From Trichomonas vaginalis G3 (taxonomy: Eukaryota > Parabasalia > Trichomonadida > Trichomonadidae), in the NCBI RefSeq assembly GCF_026262505.1, contig NC_067208.1, forward strand, positions 18,547,962 to 18,611,961: a stretch of DNA of 64,000 nucleotides. The letters are read 5' to 3'. A program made the translations under genes and the position numbers. A model generated the notes under the pieces. It was not told where the DNA came from. It was given only the letters and a program-made list of their open reading frames with translations, and searched no databases. Shown here piece after piece: positions 1 to 10,391 of this stretch (position 1 is its first letter; each line of letters opens with the position of its first letter).

Positions 1-2
1 AT

Positions 3-959
3 CCATTGATCGAATACATCAATTTTGAATTTTGCAGCGACGAAATCATTGATTTAATTGATGAGTTAGACGATGGCAATAATTGTTTCAATTATAACAA
101 AGCACTTCGTCATTCATTAAAGAGATCAAAAAATCCAAACAATAACAATAACCATTTTTCATGGTGGAATGAAATTATGAATAAAATCAGAACAAGTAAT
201 TTCGAAACAAGCTACAGATTCCTTGATGAACTCACAGAAAAAGGAAGTCAAACAGTTATACCAAAGGCATCAAAAGAAATTCTTGATGAAAAGAAAAACA
301 AATATGGTCAAACAATGCTTAATGAAGCAACTACAAAAGGTAATCTGAAACTTATCAAAGCACTCATTGAATGTGGTGTTAACATTGAAACGAAAGATAG
401 CTATGGATATACCCCACTCATTAACGCGGCAGAAAAAGGTTTCCTTGATATTGTTAAGTATTATCTTTCAATTGGAGCAAATATCGAAGCTAGAAATAAC
501 AGCGGAAGCACAGCACTTATTGCAGCAGTATATAATGATCATTTAGATGTTGTTAAATATCTAATCTTTGCAGGAGCTAATATAGAAGCAAGGGATAATG
601 ATGGGTACACTTCACTAATTGTTGCATCATTTTGTGACAAAATTGATATCGTTAAATACCTTATTTCTGTTGGAGCTAATAAAGAGGCAAAGAAGAATAA
701 TGGGCTAACTTCACTTATTGCTGCAGCTTATAATGGAAATATTGAAGTTGTGGAATATCTTATCAAAGAAGGCGCTAATATTGAAGCAAAAGATAACGAA
801 GGATGGACTCCTCTTATTGCTGCATCGTTTAATGATCATCTTGAAGTTGCACAATGCCTTATCAAAGCTGGAGCTGATAAATTAGCAATGGATAATAATG
901 GTATCACAGCTCTTTCACATGCAAAAGTTAATGTATTGAAATATCTAAAAACTATCTGA
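3..959 (+). CDS. Ankyrin-repeat protein, 5' end outside window
   Basis: The frame is open at the window edge, so the N-terminus is missing. The first ~95 visible residues are helical and Asn-rich. From about residue 98 to the end there are roughly seven 33-residue ankyrin repeats, with the usual pattern of a GxTxL-like turn, paired helices (xxxLxVVKYLIxxGANxEA) and an aspartate-rich loop. Such repeats are protein-binding scaffolds, and trichomonads have a very large family of them. No catalytic domain is visible and the partner is unknown. The stop is followed by AT-rich DNA. Confidence 0.9.
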   Translation, partial: PLIEYINFEFCSDEIIDLIDELDDGNNCFNYNKALRHSLKRSKNPNNNNNHFSWWNEIMNKIRTSNFETSYRFLDELTEKGSQTVIPKASKEILDEKKNKYGQTMLNEATTKGNLKLIKALIECGVNIETKDSYGYTPLINAAEKGFLDIVKYYLSIGANIEARNNSGSTALIAAVYNDHLDVVKYLIFAGANIEARDNDGYTSLIVASFCDKIDIVKYLISVGANKEAKKNNGLTSLIAAAYNGNIEVVEYLIKEGANIEAKDNEGWTPLIAASFNDHLEVAQCLIKAGADKLAMDNNGITALSHAKVNVLKYLKTI

Positions 960-1339
960 TCTATTAATAAACTAATTAATCATCTTATAATTAATTTTTC
1001 CATAATTATAATGTTCCTATATTAGAAATAGTAGATTTCTTTTATCCACTTTTAAACAGCAATTTTAGCTGCTTTGATTCATTTCAATTCTGAAGTAATA
1101 TAGAATTAAAACTAGATATTGATATTATTTGGGGTCCAAAATATCAATGCAATTATTTGATGATGTATGTAATGAATGAATATAAATTTCAATGAGATAT
1201 TAAGTTAAATATGATGTATCTAAAGGTTGTTTTATATTTCTAAAAACAAATTATAATATATTAATGATTAGTAAAGATATGATTAGTTAATTCCATGCAA
1301 ATAAAAGTTTTTATTATCATTTCAAAAGAATTATATATT
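960..1339. other. Gene-free AT-rich spacer
   Basis: This is the 3' flank of the ankyrin gene and of the convergent small gene that follows. I see no reading frame, structured RNA or repeat. It contains several AATAAA/TATAAA-like strings that could serve as polyadenylation signals. Confidence 0.5.
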
Positions 1340-1918
1340 TTATCTTGGGTTACCTAATGTATGGGATGTAATAGCTGGAGACGTTTCGAGATTACCAACC
1401 TTATTGCAATAATCCTTACGATATGTTGTTTCCCACAATGGAGGCTGTTCTGGATCTTCTATTCCACGAGTCATAACTCTTGTTGATGCACAAAAGTCTA
1501 ACGTATCATTGTTGAGCATTGGCTTACCTGGTTTGCCGCGATATTTGTCACGATATTCTGTTGCAGCTGTAAAGAACTTTGGATCTGGAGCTTCTGGAAG
1601 TGGCATTTCTGGAGGGACCCGACCATTGAATTGTGGCTCATTTAATCCACGGGTTGTTGGCATATGAGCAACATAATGGGCTCTTTGTGTAGATTCTGGT
1701 GTTACTGTAGACCCAAATTCGTTGAGATCTTGAACTTGTCTCATGATTGATCGCTTTTGTGTTGCAACTTTATTAACGTCGACATTAACTGTTTCTGATT
1801 CATTCATTTGGAAAGTTCTGCCGCCCCAATGAGCGACATCGTGTCTGTATGATGTTGTGCAATATTGGCGCTTTTCATCGATGTTCTCAGGATACCAAAC
1901 TGTCTTTCCGTCGTACAT
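1340..1918 (-). CDS. Small basic protein resembling axonemal microtubule inner proteins
   Basis: The start at 1918 (MYDGKTVWYP...) is chosen over the upstream in-frame methionine because TTTCATTGTT sits directly before it, which matches the trichomonad TCAYT initiator. The 192-residue product lacks membrane segments. It has three spaced motifs of the form T-x-Y-R-x-x-Y/V: TTSYRHDV near residue 22, ATEYRDKYRG near 125 and TTYRKDY near 168. It also has proline-rich linkers. Such repeated T-Y-R motifs are typical of small proteins that line flagellar doublet microtubules in other eukaryotes, and trichomonads are flagellated. The role is inferred from motif style only; no specific family was recognised. 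Confidence 0.45.
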   Translation of the reverse strand: MYDGKTVWYPENIDEKRQYCTTSYRHDVAHWGGRTFQMNESETVNVDVNKVATQKRSIMRQVQDLNEFGSTVTPESTQRAHYVAHMPTTRGLNEPQFNGRVPPEMPLPEAPDPKFFTAATEYRDKYRGKPGKPMLNNDTLDFCASTRVMTRGIEDPEQPPLWETTYRKDYCNKVGNLETSPAITSHTLGNPR

Positions 1919-2254
1919 AACAATGAAAAAATGTTTTTTCAATCAAATTTACAAAAATACGTTATAAAAAAAGAATTTCATTCAAAACAAAGAATGAATC
2001 ACACATCACAGAACCAACAGATTTGTGCTAATTCTCACAGTGATATTATCAAAGAAAATCAAAAATTATATAGTTATTCACCCAGATTTTGCTAATTCAA
2101 TGAAATAATGAAATTACTAAAGTTAAGTTCCTATATCTTTATCTAGTTGCATTGAATTTTCATAAAAGCACTCTATATTTCACGAAAATATGCTTAAATA
2201 AGAAAAATAATTATGCAAAACTTCAATAAACACTACCAAAATTCTTTTTATATA
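1919..2254. other. Gene-free AT-rich spacer
   Basis: This is the upstream region of the small minus-strand gene ending at 1340. A 76-codon plus-strand frame across 1865-2095 overlaps that gene antisense and has no protein character. Nothing else was recognised. Confidence 0.4.
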
Positions 2255-3163
2255 AGGGTTTCGTTTTGCTAAAATTGTCACTTTTATAGCATATTTGTTT
2301 TTGGATGTTTTGCGAAACCAAAAAAAAAAACTATGATATACAATGTGTGTGTAAAGAAAATACTTTATTTACTAGTTAAAAAATCATTTGGTATTGATCA
2401 AGTTTTTTTTTCTGGATAAGATATTATATGGATAATTGGATAGAAAATACAATTATATAATCTTGTACCTGGTTTAATTAAGCTAATTGTCATCAGAAAC
2501 TTGTAATTTTTATGAATTTCAGATTTTCTTTTCATTACTGCTTTTCTTAATAGGTCAAGTTCTTATTTACGTTATAAAGTATGATATTTACAAATATCAA
2601 GTTATCATGTTTTTTGAGAAATTATGAGAAACAAACAAAAATGAAAAAGATAGGAATAGCAATGAATAGTGATGTGGATATAGAAAATGTAAGAGATATG
2701 AATGCAAAGCAATCAGTATTTAGGATATTGACCATAGATTTCGAAAAAAAATGCTGCATATTGAGCGAAAACTATGATTATATTATAAGGCTGTCATTTA
2801 AAGCATAATGAAACTATTCCCTTTTCATTTTAATCGAATAAGATAGTAAAGATTTTTGAATTAGCTAGAAACTGATGAGATGTTTTCACAAATCAGATTT
2901 TTAATCTCTATAATGCATAATTCACTCAATATCTCAATTTTGATATTGCGAGATATTTTTGCTGTCGGTTTCGCAATTTTGACACAATAGCAAGAGGGTT
3001 CTATAAGCATTATTATCAACGTAGAATCTGAATATCATATCAGAAAATGTCGCAAATCTGACATTTCCCCGACCAAATAGCAAAAATAATTGAATACTTT
3101 TCGCAAAAACTTTAAAAATCGATAAAAATATGAAATATAGATATTAAAGAGACTTTTTATATA

Positions 3164-3168
<5 letters not shown>
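2255..3168. mobile_element. Left part of a TA-flanked inverted-repeat element, interrupted by Maverick 1
   Basis: TA at 2253-2254 is followed by AGGGTTTCGTTTTGC. The reverse complement of the same 15 bases ends at 27232 and is followed by TA. With Maverick 1 and one 5-bp target copy removed, the element would be about 1.05 kb. It has no convincing gene; the 75-codon frame at 2581-2808 is low complexity. The TA target and AGGGT terminus are shared with two smaller elements at 53080 and 55791, so it is probably a nonautonomous mariner-like element. The right remnant is 27096-27232. Confidence 0.55.
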
Positions 3169-3199
<31 letters not shown>

Positions 3200-3234
3200 A
3201 GTGGGGCTTCCAGGCACTTCGTGCCTTCTAGCCC
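3169..3234 (+). repeat. Left terminal inverted repeat of Maverick 1
   Basis: 29 A residues are followed by GGAGTGGGGCTTCCAGGCAC and onward to TAGCCC. It contains a nested hairpin, with inner GGCAC-TTC-GTGCC and outer GGGCT...AGCCC. The right copy at 27031-27090 is its reverse complement with one or two differences and a shorter A-tract. Confidence 0.85.
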
Positions 3235-3289
3235 TAAGAATTTTTCCCAAGACCCAAGAGGAGGACCGAACCCCAGCCGACCAGCCGTT

Positions 3290-3790
3290 GACTTTTTTGT
3301 CAAGACTTCATCGTAAATGTTTTGTCAAGACTTCTTCGTAAATGTTTTGTCAAGACTTCTTCGTAAATGTTTTGTCAAGACTTCTTCGTAAATGTTTTGT
3401 CATGATTTCATCGTAATGAGCGTAAATGACCAAAAAATAATGTTTATGTTAGAATGTTAGATCTAACACCTTTTCTAACATGTTTTCTAACATCGTAGAA
3501 AACTCATGAATTTCATCGTATATGTTTTGTCAAGACTTCTTCGTAAATGTTTTGTCAAGACTTCTTCGTAAATGTTTTGTCAAGACTTCTTCGTAAATGT
3601 TTTGTCAAGACTTCTTCGTAAATGTTTTGTCAAGACTTCTTCGTAATGAGCGTAAATGACCCAAAAATATAATTTAGGTGAAGAGGTGAGATGTCACCTC
3701 TTTTCTCACCTGTTTTCTCACCTCATGAATTTTCATGATTTCATCGTAAATGTTTTGTCAAGACTTCTTCATCGTAAATGTTTTTAACTT
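3290..3790 (+). repeat. 25-bp tandem repeats with two palindromic word cassettes
   Basis: A 25-bp unit (TCGTAAATGTTTTGTCAAGA + CTTCT) repeats about nine times in two blocks, starting at 3311 and about 3519. Two palindromic cassettes interrupt or follow the blocks. One at 3437-3493 is built from the word GTTAGA, and one at 3661-3724 is built from AGGTGA. An inverted, degenerate copy of the 25-bp unit lies at 17885-17970. The region lies between the left TIR and the first gene, so a replication or packaging role is possible but only inferred. Confidence 0.8.
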
Positions 3791-3798
3791 CACTTAAA

Positions 3799-5307
3799 AT
3801 GCCACGTAAGCTACGTAAGAATATACGTAAGAGGAAGAGAGCATTGAAACATCCAATAGTAAAACTAACACCACAACAACAGTTGCAACAACAAATTATG
3901 AATGACCCCACTATGTTGCAACAAATGTCAAGCAACCCTATGCTTTTAAACCGAGTTATTGGTGCACAAAGTGGAGGTTTAAGAGCGGCACTTTTAGCGA
4001 AAATGGCAGGCTATGGTGGAGCTGCAGACGGAACAGCTTATAACCCTCAAAGTCAAATGAATTTGAGTTCACTCAAAAATCAAATAACAGATGTCAAAAA
4101 GTCAAACATAGACATACAGAAACAAATAAGTGAAAACGAAAAGAAACTAGAATATGACAGACACACAAAGAAACTCAATGAGTTAAACGTAGAGAAAAAG
4201 AAGAAAGAAGAACAACTGAAAGAACTAAGTACAGAGGAATATGCGAAAAAAGTGTCAGAAAAAGCAGCAGAAGTAGCAAAAATGGAACAAGATGTCATAA
4301 ATTTGAAAAACCATACTACTCAATATAAAGTACTGAAAGATGAAGAAATAAAACAAAAAGCCCTGAAGACATATATGGATAGCGATGAGTATAAAAAAGA
4401 AGTTGAAGCAAATGTAAAGGCAGAAAAACTTTTACAGTTGCAAAACCAAACCGTACAGTATGAAAACTTAGCACAAGAAAGTAAAAATAACGACGCAGCC
4501 ATGCAAAAGGCAATGAAAAGCGCAGAATATATAAAAGCTAATAATGACTGGTTAGATGCCCAAGCCAACGCTAAAGCAGCCCAACTCATAGGGTCAATAA
4601 GGACAAAAATACAAGCGGATGAAGACAGTTCAAATGAAGCTTTAACAAATGCTGACTTTAAGAACGCTTTCGAAGCTCTTCATAGTAAGGTGAAACAAGT
4701 GAACGACTTCTCATCTGGAAAGAAACTGAAGTCTGAAGGTTTCGACAAAGAGTTAAAAGAAGTAGCACAAAATATGACGAAAATAACAGATGCAGCAACG
4801 AGACAGGCAGTTCAAAGTGCCTATGACGCCGTTAGAGCAACTGTTGTGAAAAGTCAAGAAAAAGAGTTACAACAGACCAAAACAGACCTAGTAAATGCTT
4901 TCTTAAAAACGAAAAGTCAGGTAGGACATTACGCTGCAGATGGAACATATGTGCCAGCTGGTGGAACTTATATACCACCAAACCCTCCAAGAGAAGCACC
5001 TGCACCAGGACTACCTAGAACATTTACATCGTCACATGGACACAGACACAGGCATGCACAACAACCAGCACAACAACCACCTCCACAACCAGCACAACAA
5101 CCAACACAACAACCAGCACAGCAACCAACAGTTCAAAACCCTGCACAACAACAACCACAAACAGAGCAAGGACATAAAAGAAGTAGAGAACAAGGAAACC
5201 AAGAATTCTTAAAAATGCTTAAAGAAGAGTGTGGTTTCCCAGATACTGTTGACTTTAGTGACAGATATAAAGAAGCTATTGGAAAGTTCAAGGATGGAAA
5301 ATACTGA
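3799..5307 (+). CDS. Long coiled-coil protein with Pro/Gln-rich tail (Maverick 1)
   Basis: The start at MPRKLRKNIR (3799) is preferred because a very basic N-terminus follows it. The 502-residue product has four parts: a basic head (1-25), a Gln/Met-rich stretch (30-75), a long charged coiled coil (about 90-370), and a tail made of repeated QQPAQQPT-like units (about 420-470), ending in a short hydrophobic helix. It has no catalytic motif. A filamentous or scaffold virion protein is plausible given its place before the capsid genes, but I do not recognise the family. Its last 14 bases overlap the next gene. Confidence 0.75.
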   Translation: MPRKLRKNIRKRKRALKHPIVKLTPQQQLQQQIMNDPTMLQQMSSNPMLLNRVIGAQSGGLRAALLAKMAGYGGAADGTAYNPQSQMNLSSLKNQITDVKKSNIDIQKQISENEKKLEYDRHTKKLNELNVEKKKKEEQLKELSTEEYAKKVSEKAAEVAKMEQDVINLKNHTTQYKVLKDEEIKQKALKTYMDSDEYKKEVEANVKAEKLLQLQNQTVQYENLAQESKNNDAAMQKAMKSAEYIKANNDWLDAQANAKAAQLIGSIRTKIQADEDSSNEALTNADFKNAFEALHSKVKQVNDFSSGKKLKSEGFDKELKEVAQNMTKITDAATRQAVQSAYDAVRATVVKSQEKELQQTKTDLVNAFLKTKSQVGHYAADGTYVPAGGTYIPPNPPREAPAPGLPRTFTSSHGHRHRHAQQPAQQPPPQPAQQPTQQPAQQPTVQNPAQQQPQTEQGHKRSREQGNQEFLKMLKEECGFPDTVDFSDRYKEAIGKFKDGKY

Positions 5308-5497
5308 CCCGAACCTATTTAGCTTTATGGCTCAGCACCAAAACGGATATAATCTCAAACCTGGAAAATACAAGCTCGCTAAGGGATATGATTTAATAGC
5401 ATATCATCCAAATGACATGGATGAATTTACTCCGAGATATTTGATGTCAGAGCTAAATGACAATTCAACTTTCGTCATGAAACGCGTAAAAAAATAG
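5294..5497 (+). CDS. 67-aa protein of unknown function
   Basis: The ATG at 5294 lies inside the last codons of the coiled-coil gene in another frame, an overlap of 14 bases. The product (MENTDPNLFSFMAQ...) is soluble, has an aromatic- and Asp-rich middle and ends in basic residues. No family was recognised. The tight overlap suggests co-expression with the upstream gene. Confidence 0.55.
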   Translation: MENTDPNLFSFMAQHQNGYNLKPGKYKLAKGYDLIAYHPNDMDEFTPRYLMSELNDNSTFVMKRVKK

Positions 5498-5522
5498 AGA
5501 CGGAACGAAAGAACAAAAGCTT

Positions 5523-6998
5523 ATGAATGCGGATGACGTAGATAGGGAAATTGTTGAAAACGGTCTCGGAATATATGAAATGCCAGCAGATGAGGTACAA
5601 GAAACTCCACAGGAAGAAGTTCAGATACAACCAGACATGGAAGAAATAGTTCAGCAACAACAGCTAGAAGAGCCTGAAGGAAACGAACAAGTCCTTCCTT
5701 TGGAAACTAACTTCACAGAACTAGATGAAGATTTGGAACAGCCGAAAAATCTTGACCCTCAACAAGAGTATGCGGAGAATATGGAATATTTCCAAGAGTC
5801 TAAAAAAAAATTCGGCTGACATAGTAGAAGAATATCGAAAAATGTTTGCCGACATACAAAAGACTCCAACATCAGATGAAAATATCCAGCATAGAATGGA
5901 AGAACTGAAAAAAATGTACACAAATACAACAACCTTTTTACTTACGAGCATTTAACGTTCAATCTTCGGATGAACTCGGTGAAAATAAAAGGTTAAATTT
6001 CAAGAAAACATATAGAAATGAAACATTGTTTAAAGTTCATTCAGAACCTAACCAAGATGGAAACAAACCTACTTTTGTTTCTGCAGACGATGGAACTACA
6101 ATGAGATGGGGTCATAAAGCTAATCCGGATAGGTGGTTCATAAACTTACAACCACAATTCCAAGAAGTTGTAGACGCAATGGAAGTCAATGGTGAACAAG
6201 ATATAGCTGGTATTTTAAGCGCGGCTTTAATGCCATTGAAAGATATGAAACATGCAGATATTTTGGACCAGTATGAAATGAACATGGCTGATGGAAATAT
6301 AACACCTGACGTTCTAGAACATTTATCTCAAAGAACTACACAGAACCATAGAGATGGTATATTTGGTGAAGAGTTTAGAAAGAAAGTTAGGGAGGGAGAA
6401 GGAAGAGAACCTATTGTACATGACCTTGCAAACGAAAGTTTGCAAAATGTCATAAAAACTTACTTTGCAGACAATGAAATGAGAAGGGATGAATATTTAA
6501 GAAAACTCAAATGGACAGTACCAAATGAAATGTTAGTATTGAAAAACATGTTCCTTGACAAAATAAAACCAACTACAGAAATAAACGACGCAAGACTGAA
6601 AGATTGGGTAAAAGCTTTCCCATTCACAAAAGATATAGTTGGTAACATGGAAAGAAAACCAGAATGGCTACAAAAACATATATTTGGAAACGAGCATATT
6701 CCATATGGACAGGCACTGTTTGAAGAGCTTGAACCGGAAACTCAGGAAAGAGTCATGCAAACAATACGCGAAGACTCAAATACAGACTATGACAAACTCT
6801 TTCTAGGATATAGGTTACCTGAGATGGGCGACCAGAGCCAAAAAGGCAAAAAGGACATGGGAAATTTGCAACATACTAGATGAACATAATGCAAAGATGC
6901 AACAACTTCAAGCAGAGGGCAATGAAGGAAAAAGAAGAGTTAAAAACTCAGTCAGGAAGAAAGTAAAGCTTGGTCCACGTGGTTATTATGACATATAA
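5523..6998 (+). pseudogene. Broken ~490-aa Maverick gene, unknown virion-region protein
   Basis: Three reading frames give consecutive parts of one protein. An acidic, Gln/Glu-rich N-terminus (5523-5815) shifts frame at a run of nine A near 5803. A helical segment follows (to ~5940) and shifts again near TTTTTACTTACG. A 285-aa globular part begins before 6026 and loses frame once more near 6830. The last part ends KLGPRGYYDI at 6998. I do not recognise the family and saw no copy in Maverick 2. It sits just upstream of the major capsid gene. Confidence 0.65.
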
Positions 6999-7030
6999 AT
7001 CCAACTATTCTATATTTTTACTCATATGAA

Positions 7031-8643
7031 ATGTACGCCGCTCAGAATATAACGCCAACAGTTTTGGATGCTATGAATGGAAATGTTTCCGAATGGTATA
7101 ACGAATGCGACAATGCCATTAGAAGGTCAGAAATAGTTCCTGGAACTTACGAATATACAACTGCTGTTTCTTATGGAAACGTAGGTGAGTTTGGAGAAGG
7201 TTCTTCAACAACAGTAGATATTGCTTGCGACAGGTTCATATAATTTCTATTGACAACTCTTTCTTATACGTGGAACAAGACATTGAAATAAAAACCTTCT
7301 GCCAAGTTGTCTGACAAGAAAGGTTGCAATGGAATTTTCTATGTCGGATACCCAATATGCTCCAGAAGTTTTCATGGGATATAAGATATATTCTAACTCT
7401 TGACTTAGTTCAAACAGTAACATGGGCAAACTATGAATGGTTCGCTTTGAGAAACTCAGTACAACCACAAGCTAGAGAACAAACAGACCAGTATGCCACC
7501 ATTGAAAAATAAGAAGACTTGACCCTAACGTTCCAGGAGTTTATGTTAACCTTTCTGGACAAACTGCAGCAGCAGTAACCAAAGTAAAACTGAAACTTAG
7601 AGTTCCTTTGTCATCTTTCCTCATCTTCAGGTTTTTTAAGATACTTGCCAAAACTGGGCAGGAAAAATTTCTATCGAACTTACTCCAAGCAAAAAATAAC
7701 TTAGTCATTGCACCACGCAAGACCCATTCACTCTTACAGACGTAGTGGGAACAAATAAACGTCATTCGCCGACTTTGCAAAAACAAAGTTGACTTAGACT
7801 TTGGTTTCTCAAACCTCAACACTGAAGTAAACTATTATTTCAATGCTGCTGGAGATGCTTTGGGACCCAGTTAAGTTCACATGCGAAAAAATTTGAATGC
7901 AAGAGAATAGAAAGCAGGACTTGCAGTCTATCATGTTGGACCCAGATATTTCAAATGCTTTAGCTGCCAAATATATTGCAGTTCCACTTATGTTCCCTAT
8001 ACACCAAATATCTGTCAAAGACTTTGCAGGTGAAGTTGGAAACCAAAGTGCTGACCCAGGTGCAAGAACAGATATTGCTTTAACAACTGCAATGAAACAT
8101 GCAGATACTATGTTTGTACTGTTCAGACGAACTATAAATGACTATTCTTGCTTCTACAACCCTGGTATTAAATACCATATAAACATAGATGGCAAATACT
8201 ATCCAAGAGAAGAATATTCTACAGTTGAGGATATGAGGTCATACAACTTGACATTAGATGCTATGAACTTTAACAACAACTTCACAACAACCATTAACCC
8301 TGAAATGCAAAGTTCTATTATGCCATATGTGAAAGTATGGACTCATACAGGAGGTCAAAAAAACTCAATATACAAATGGAGACCGTTCAAACTTTGGCTT
8401 GGCATTCCATTTGCTGACTCAGAAGACTTTATGGGTGGTATTTCAACTGTTGGTACTGTACAAATACAATATACTGGTGACAGAGACGGTCCAGATGAAC
8501 TGAGAGCAAAGAAGTTTACAAAACCAATAGCACTTTTCACGGAAGATGCTCTTTTGAAGATTCGTTCGATGAAACCTGCTGGGGCTCCCTCAGATTGGCA
8601 TAACGACAGCTTCCATCGAGCAGATTTTGCAGCAGGTCAGTAA
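7031..8643 (+). pseudogene. Major capsid protein, frameshifted (Maverick 1)
   Basis: The N-terminus (MYAAQNITPT...) reads to 7243. The middle is readable only by changing frame at least three times between 7247 and 7900. A 248-aa C-terminal part (from 7897) is intact. The C-terminal part has the features of a double-jelly-roll capsid protein: alternating beta-rich segments, AVPLMFPIHQ-type strands, and a GIPFADSEDFMGG loop. It parallels the Maverick 2 gene at 48374-49891 in length, internal order and phrases such as MFVLFRR versus IWALFRK. The product would form the icosahedral shell. Its 3' end overlaps a minus-strand gene, so the true stop is uncertain. Confidence 0.6.
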
Positions 8644-8958
8644 GTTGTTCTTGAACTGACTTCTCTCCGTCAAATATTGACAGTACGCCAGTTTGACATA
8701 AAATTGTAAGATAAAACTTTCCTTTAGAAATATCGGTCAGTTTTGTTGTTATATTTTTGTCTGCTTCAAGAACTTTCACCATCTCGGTACTTACCAACTT
8801 TCTTTGCTTTATGAAAATATTTTGGTTCAGCAAAGACTGCTATTCTATAACATTTTCCATTGTTTGTGTAAAGAACTACTCTGTCAATGAAACTTGTATT
8901 GTTTGTGTGTGTAAACTTTGTTTTGCTTCAATTCGAAGAGATACTCAAATACGTCCAT
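8537..8958 (-). pseudogene. Small broken gene between capsid and CCG-protein genes
   Basis: Reading starts at ATG 8958 (MDVFEYLFEL...). The frame breaks at about 8895 and 8795, and the last part (ADKNITTKLTDISKGKF...) continues to about 8540, running into the 3' end of the capsid gene. The start is divergent from the gene at 8977, with a shared late-type promoter (TTTTTATTCTAAGTAAA) between them. The product is about 130 residues and was not recognised. Confidence 0.45.
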
Positions 8959-8976
8959 CTTTTTATTCTAAGTAAA

Positions 8977-9560
8977 ATGTCATTTCCGAAAAATAGAAGC
9001 GTGAGTGTTTCAAAAGGTTTAATGGCGGTGTGGCAGATGTGAAGTTAAATTCACCAACTCAAAACAAACAGTCAAAGTGTTGTTGTCAATGTCAAAGAAA
9101 GAGATGTTGAAGTGGGGAAACCATACGAAGACCAAGATGGTATAACAATAGTTCCTGTAAAAAGAACCAACATATCCTGAAGTTTAGCAGAGACTTAAGT
9201 TCTGTTGCAGATATTCGAAACGACTACCAACAACTGAAAGACAAACTTCAAACTCAGGAGAAGATTTGTCAAGCTTTAGGTATAATGTTAAACTTGGTCG
9301 AACACAACCCTGTAAAAGTGAACTCATATGTCATTGCACCTCATGAAGTTTTGAAAGAAAACTATTGAAACTTTTGACAGAGGCAGACGATATAAACATC
9401 AAAGAAATAGAACCCGACATTTAGTTGCTGTGGTGTTTCATATAATGTCATTGACAAGATATACGTTATGAAAGGAGGTGAAACGTTGAACTTAAAGTAT
9501 AGTTTCCCAGACGTCATAAAAATATTTGACGACCACAACATTTCAAAATTTATTTGCTAA
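8977..9560 (+). pseudogene. CCG-motif virion-region protein, frameshifted (Maverick 1)
   Basis: Fragments in three frames make one ~190-aa protein starting MSFPKNRSVS. The middle helix reads SVADIRNDYQQLKDKLQ, and the C-terminal beta-rich part follows a SCCG motif and contains GGETLNLKYSFPDV. The Maverick 2 gene at 32554-33205 has the same ending (ECCG ... GVEFKYKYSNEY), so the two are paralogs. In both elements it adjoins the penton-like gene. The function is unknown; a minor virion component is inferred. Confidence 0.5.
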
Positions 9561-9564
9561 GTAA

Positions 9565-10362
9565 ATGGCAGAAGATATAATGGTTTATACTATTACGACT
9601 AAAAACCCTGAGTCATATAATTCTATAACAACAAACTTACAAAGTCCTCAAGGACGATATTGTAAACTAACCTTAAACACAATGACGACTAAAGCTTGTT
9701 TTGCTCTTTTGACACCAGAAGATTTTATTGTTGTGAATGGTAAAAAATACTCCTTTGAAGATACTTACTCAGATATACCACCAACAGGTTTTGTTTGACT
9801 TATTTAATACTTTAAGGACGGATGTAACATGTGCTGCAACTAGAGCAGGTTTCATTATGTTTGGATGTCCGACTGAGTTTACTATAAACGATATGAGCTA
9901 TAATACAAAACTTATATCTGGTTTTTACTACCAACAGTTTCCTATAACAGGAAAAGGTGTCATACAAGGAATGTCTATTCCATGACATTAAGCACACCAA
10001 TCTTATATATTGTTTCAAACTTAGGTTCAAAGTGTTATTCGAATGTCGACAGAAACTATTATGACCAAAAGATACTTATGCGTATAAACAATACTTTCTC
10101 TGCTGGTTTGCCTATTGTTCATTCGAATGCAGAATTTTCAACCTTAGTGAACTCAAACACTTTGGCAAGTATAACGTTGACATTAGTTGACGCAAACTTG
10201 TTCCTGTAAAACTTTTATGTCCTATGTATTTGTCAATGACGGCAGAAAGTTTCGAATTGGAAGATGCAACCGGTGAAAGTATTGTATTACAAGAAACAAC
10301 TTCAACAACAAATAGCTCAAGAACAACAAATGCAACAAATGCAACAACAAAGTCAAGAATAA
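9565..10362 (+). pseudogene. Penton / minor capsid candidate, frameshifted (Maverick 1)
   Basis: The ATG lies 4 bases after the previous stop. Frames 9565-9790, 9791-9985, 9986-10205 and later ones join into one beta-rich protein of about 250 aa with a Gln-rich end. It aligns by eye with the broken minus-strand gene 33415-34195 of Maverick 2: T(K/D)P(E/N)xY near the start, a GKK motif near residue 50, and a late LVDxxxxPVxL strand. A late strand with that phrase is typical of penton-type jelly-roll capsid proteins of Polintons; this is my inference. A small separate frame from ATG 10217 could account for the Gln-rich end. Confidence 0.5.
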
Positions 10363-10391
10363 AAAAAATATTTTTTTTTATTTTTATAAAA
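10360..10391 (+). promoter_or_regulatory. Early-type promoter motif before the helicase
   Basis: An A-run followed by TATTTTTTTTTATTTTTAT sits directly upstream of the helicase ATG. The same A(5-8)-TATTTTTTT-AT arrangement precedes the replication and regulatory genes at 11664, 15424, 16784, 17802, 20675, 42391 and 42820. Confidence 0.5.

Noticed and set aside
2581-2808. 75-codon plus-strand frame
   Set aside because: Low-complexity Lys/Ile sequence in gene-free DNA, with no initiator and no paralog.
3290-3790. CRISPR-like array from 25-bp repeats
   Set aside because: The repeats are contiguous without unique spacers, there are no cas genes, and the context is eukaryotic.
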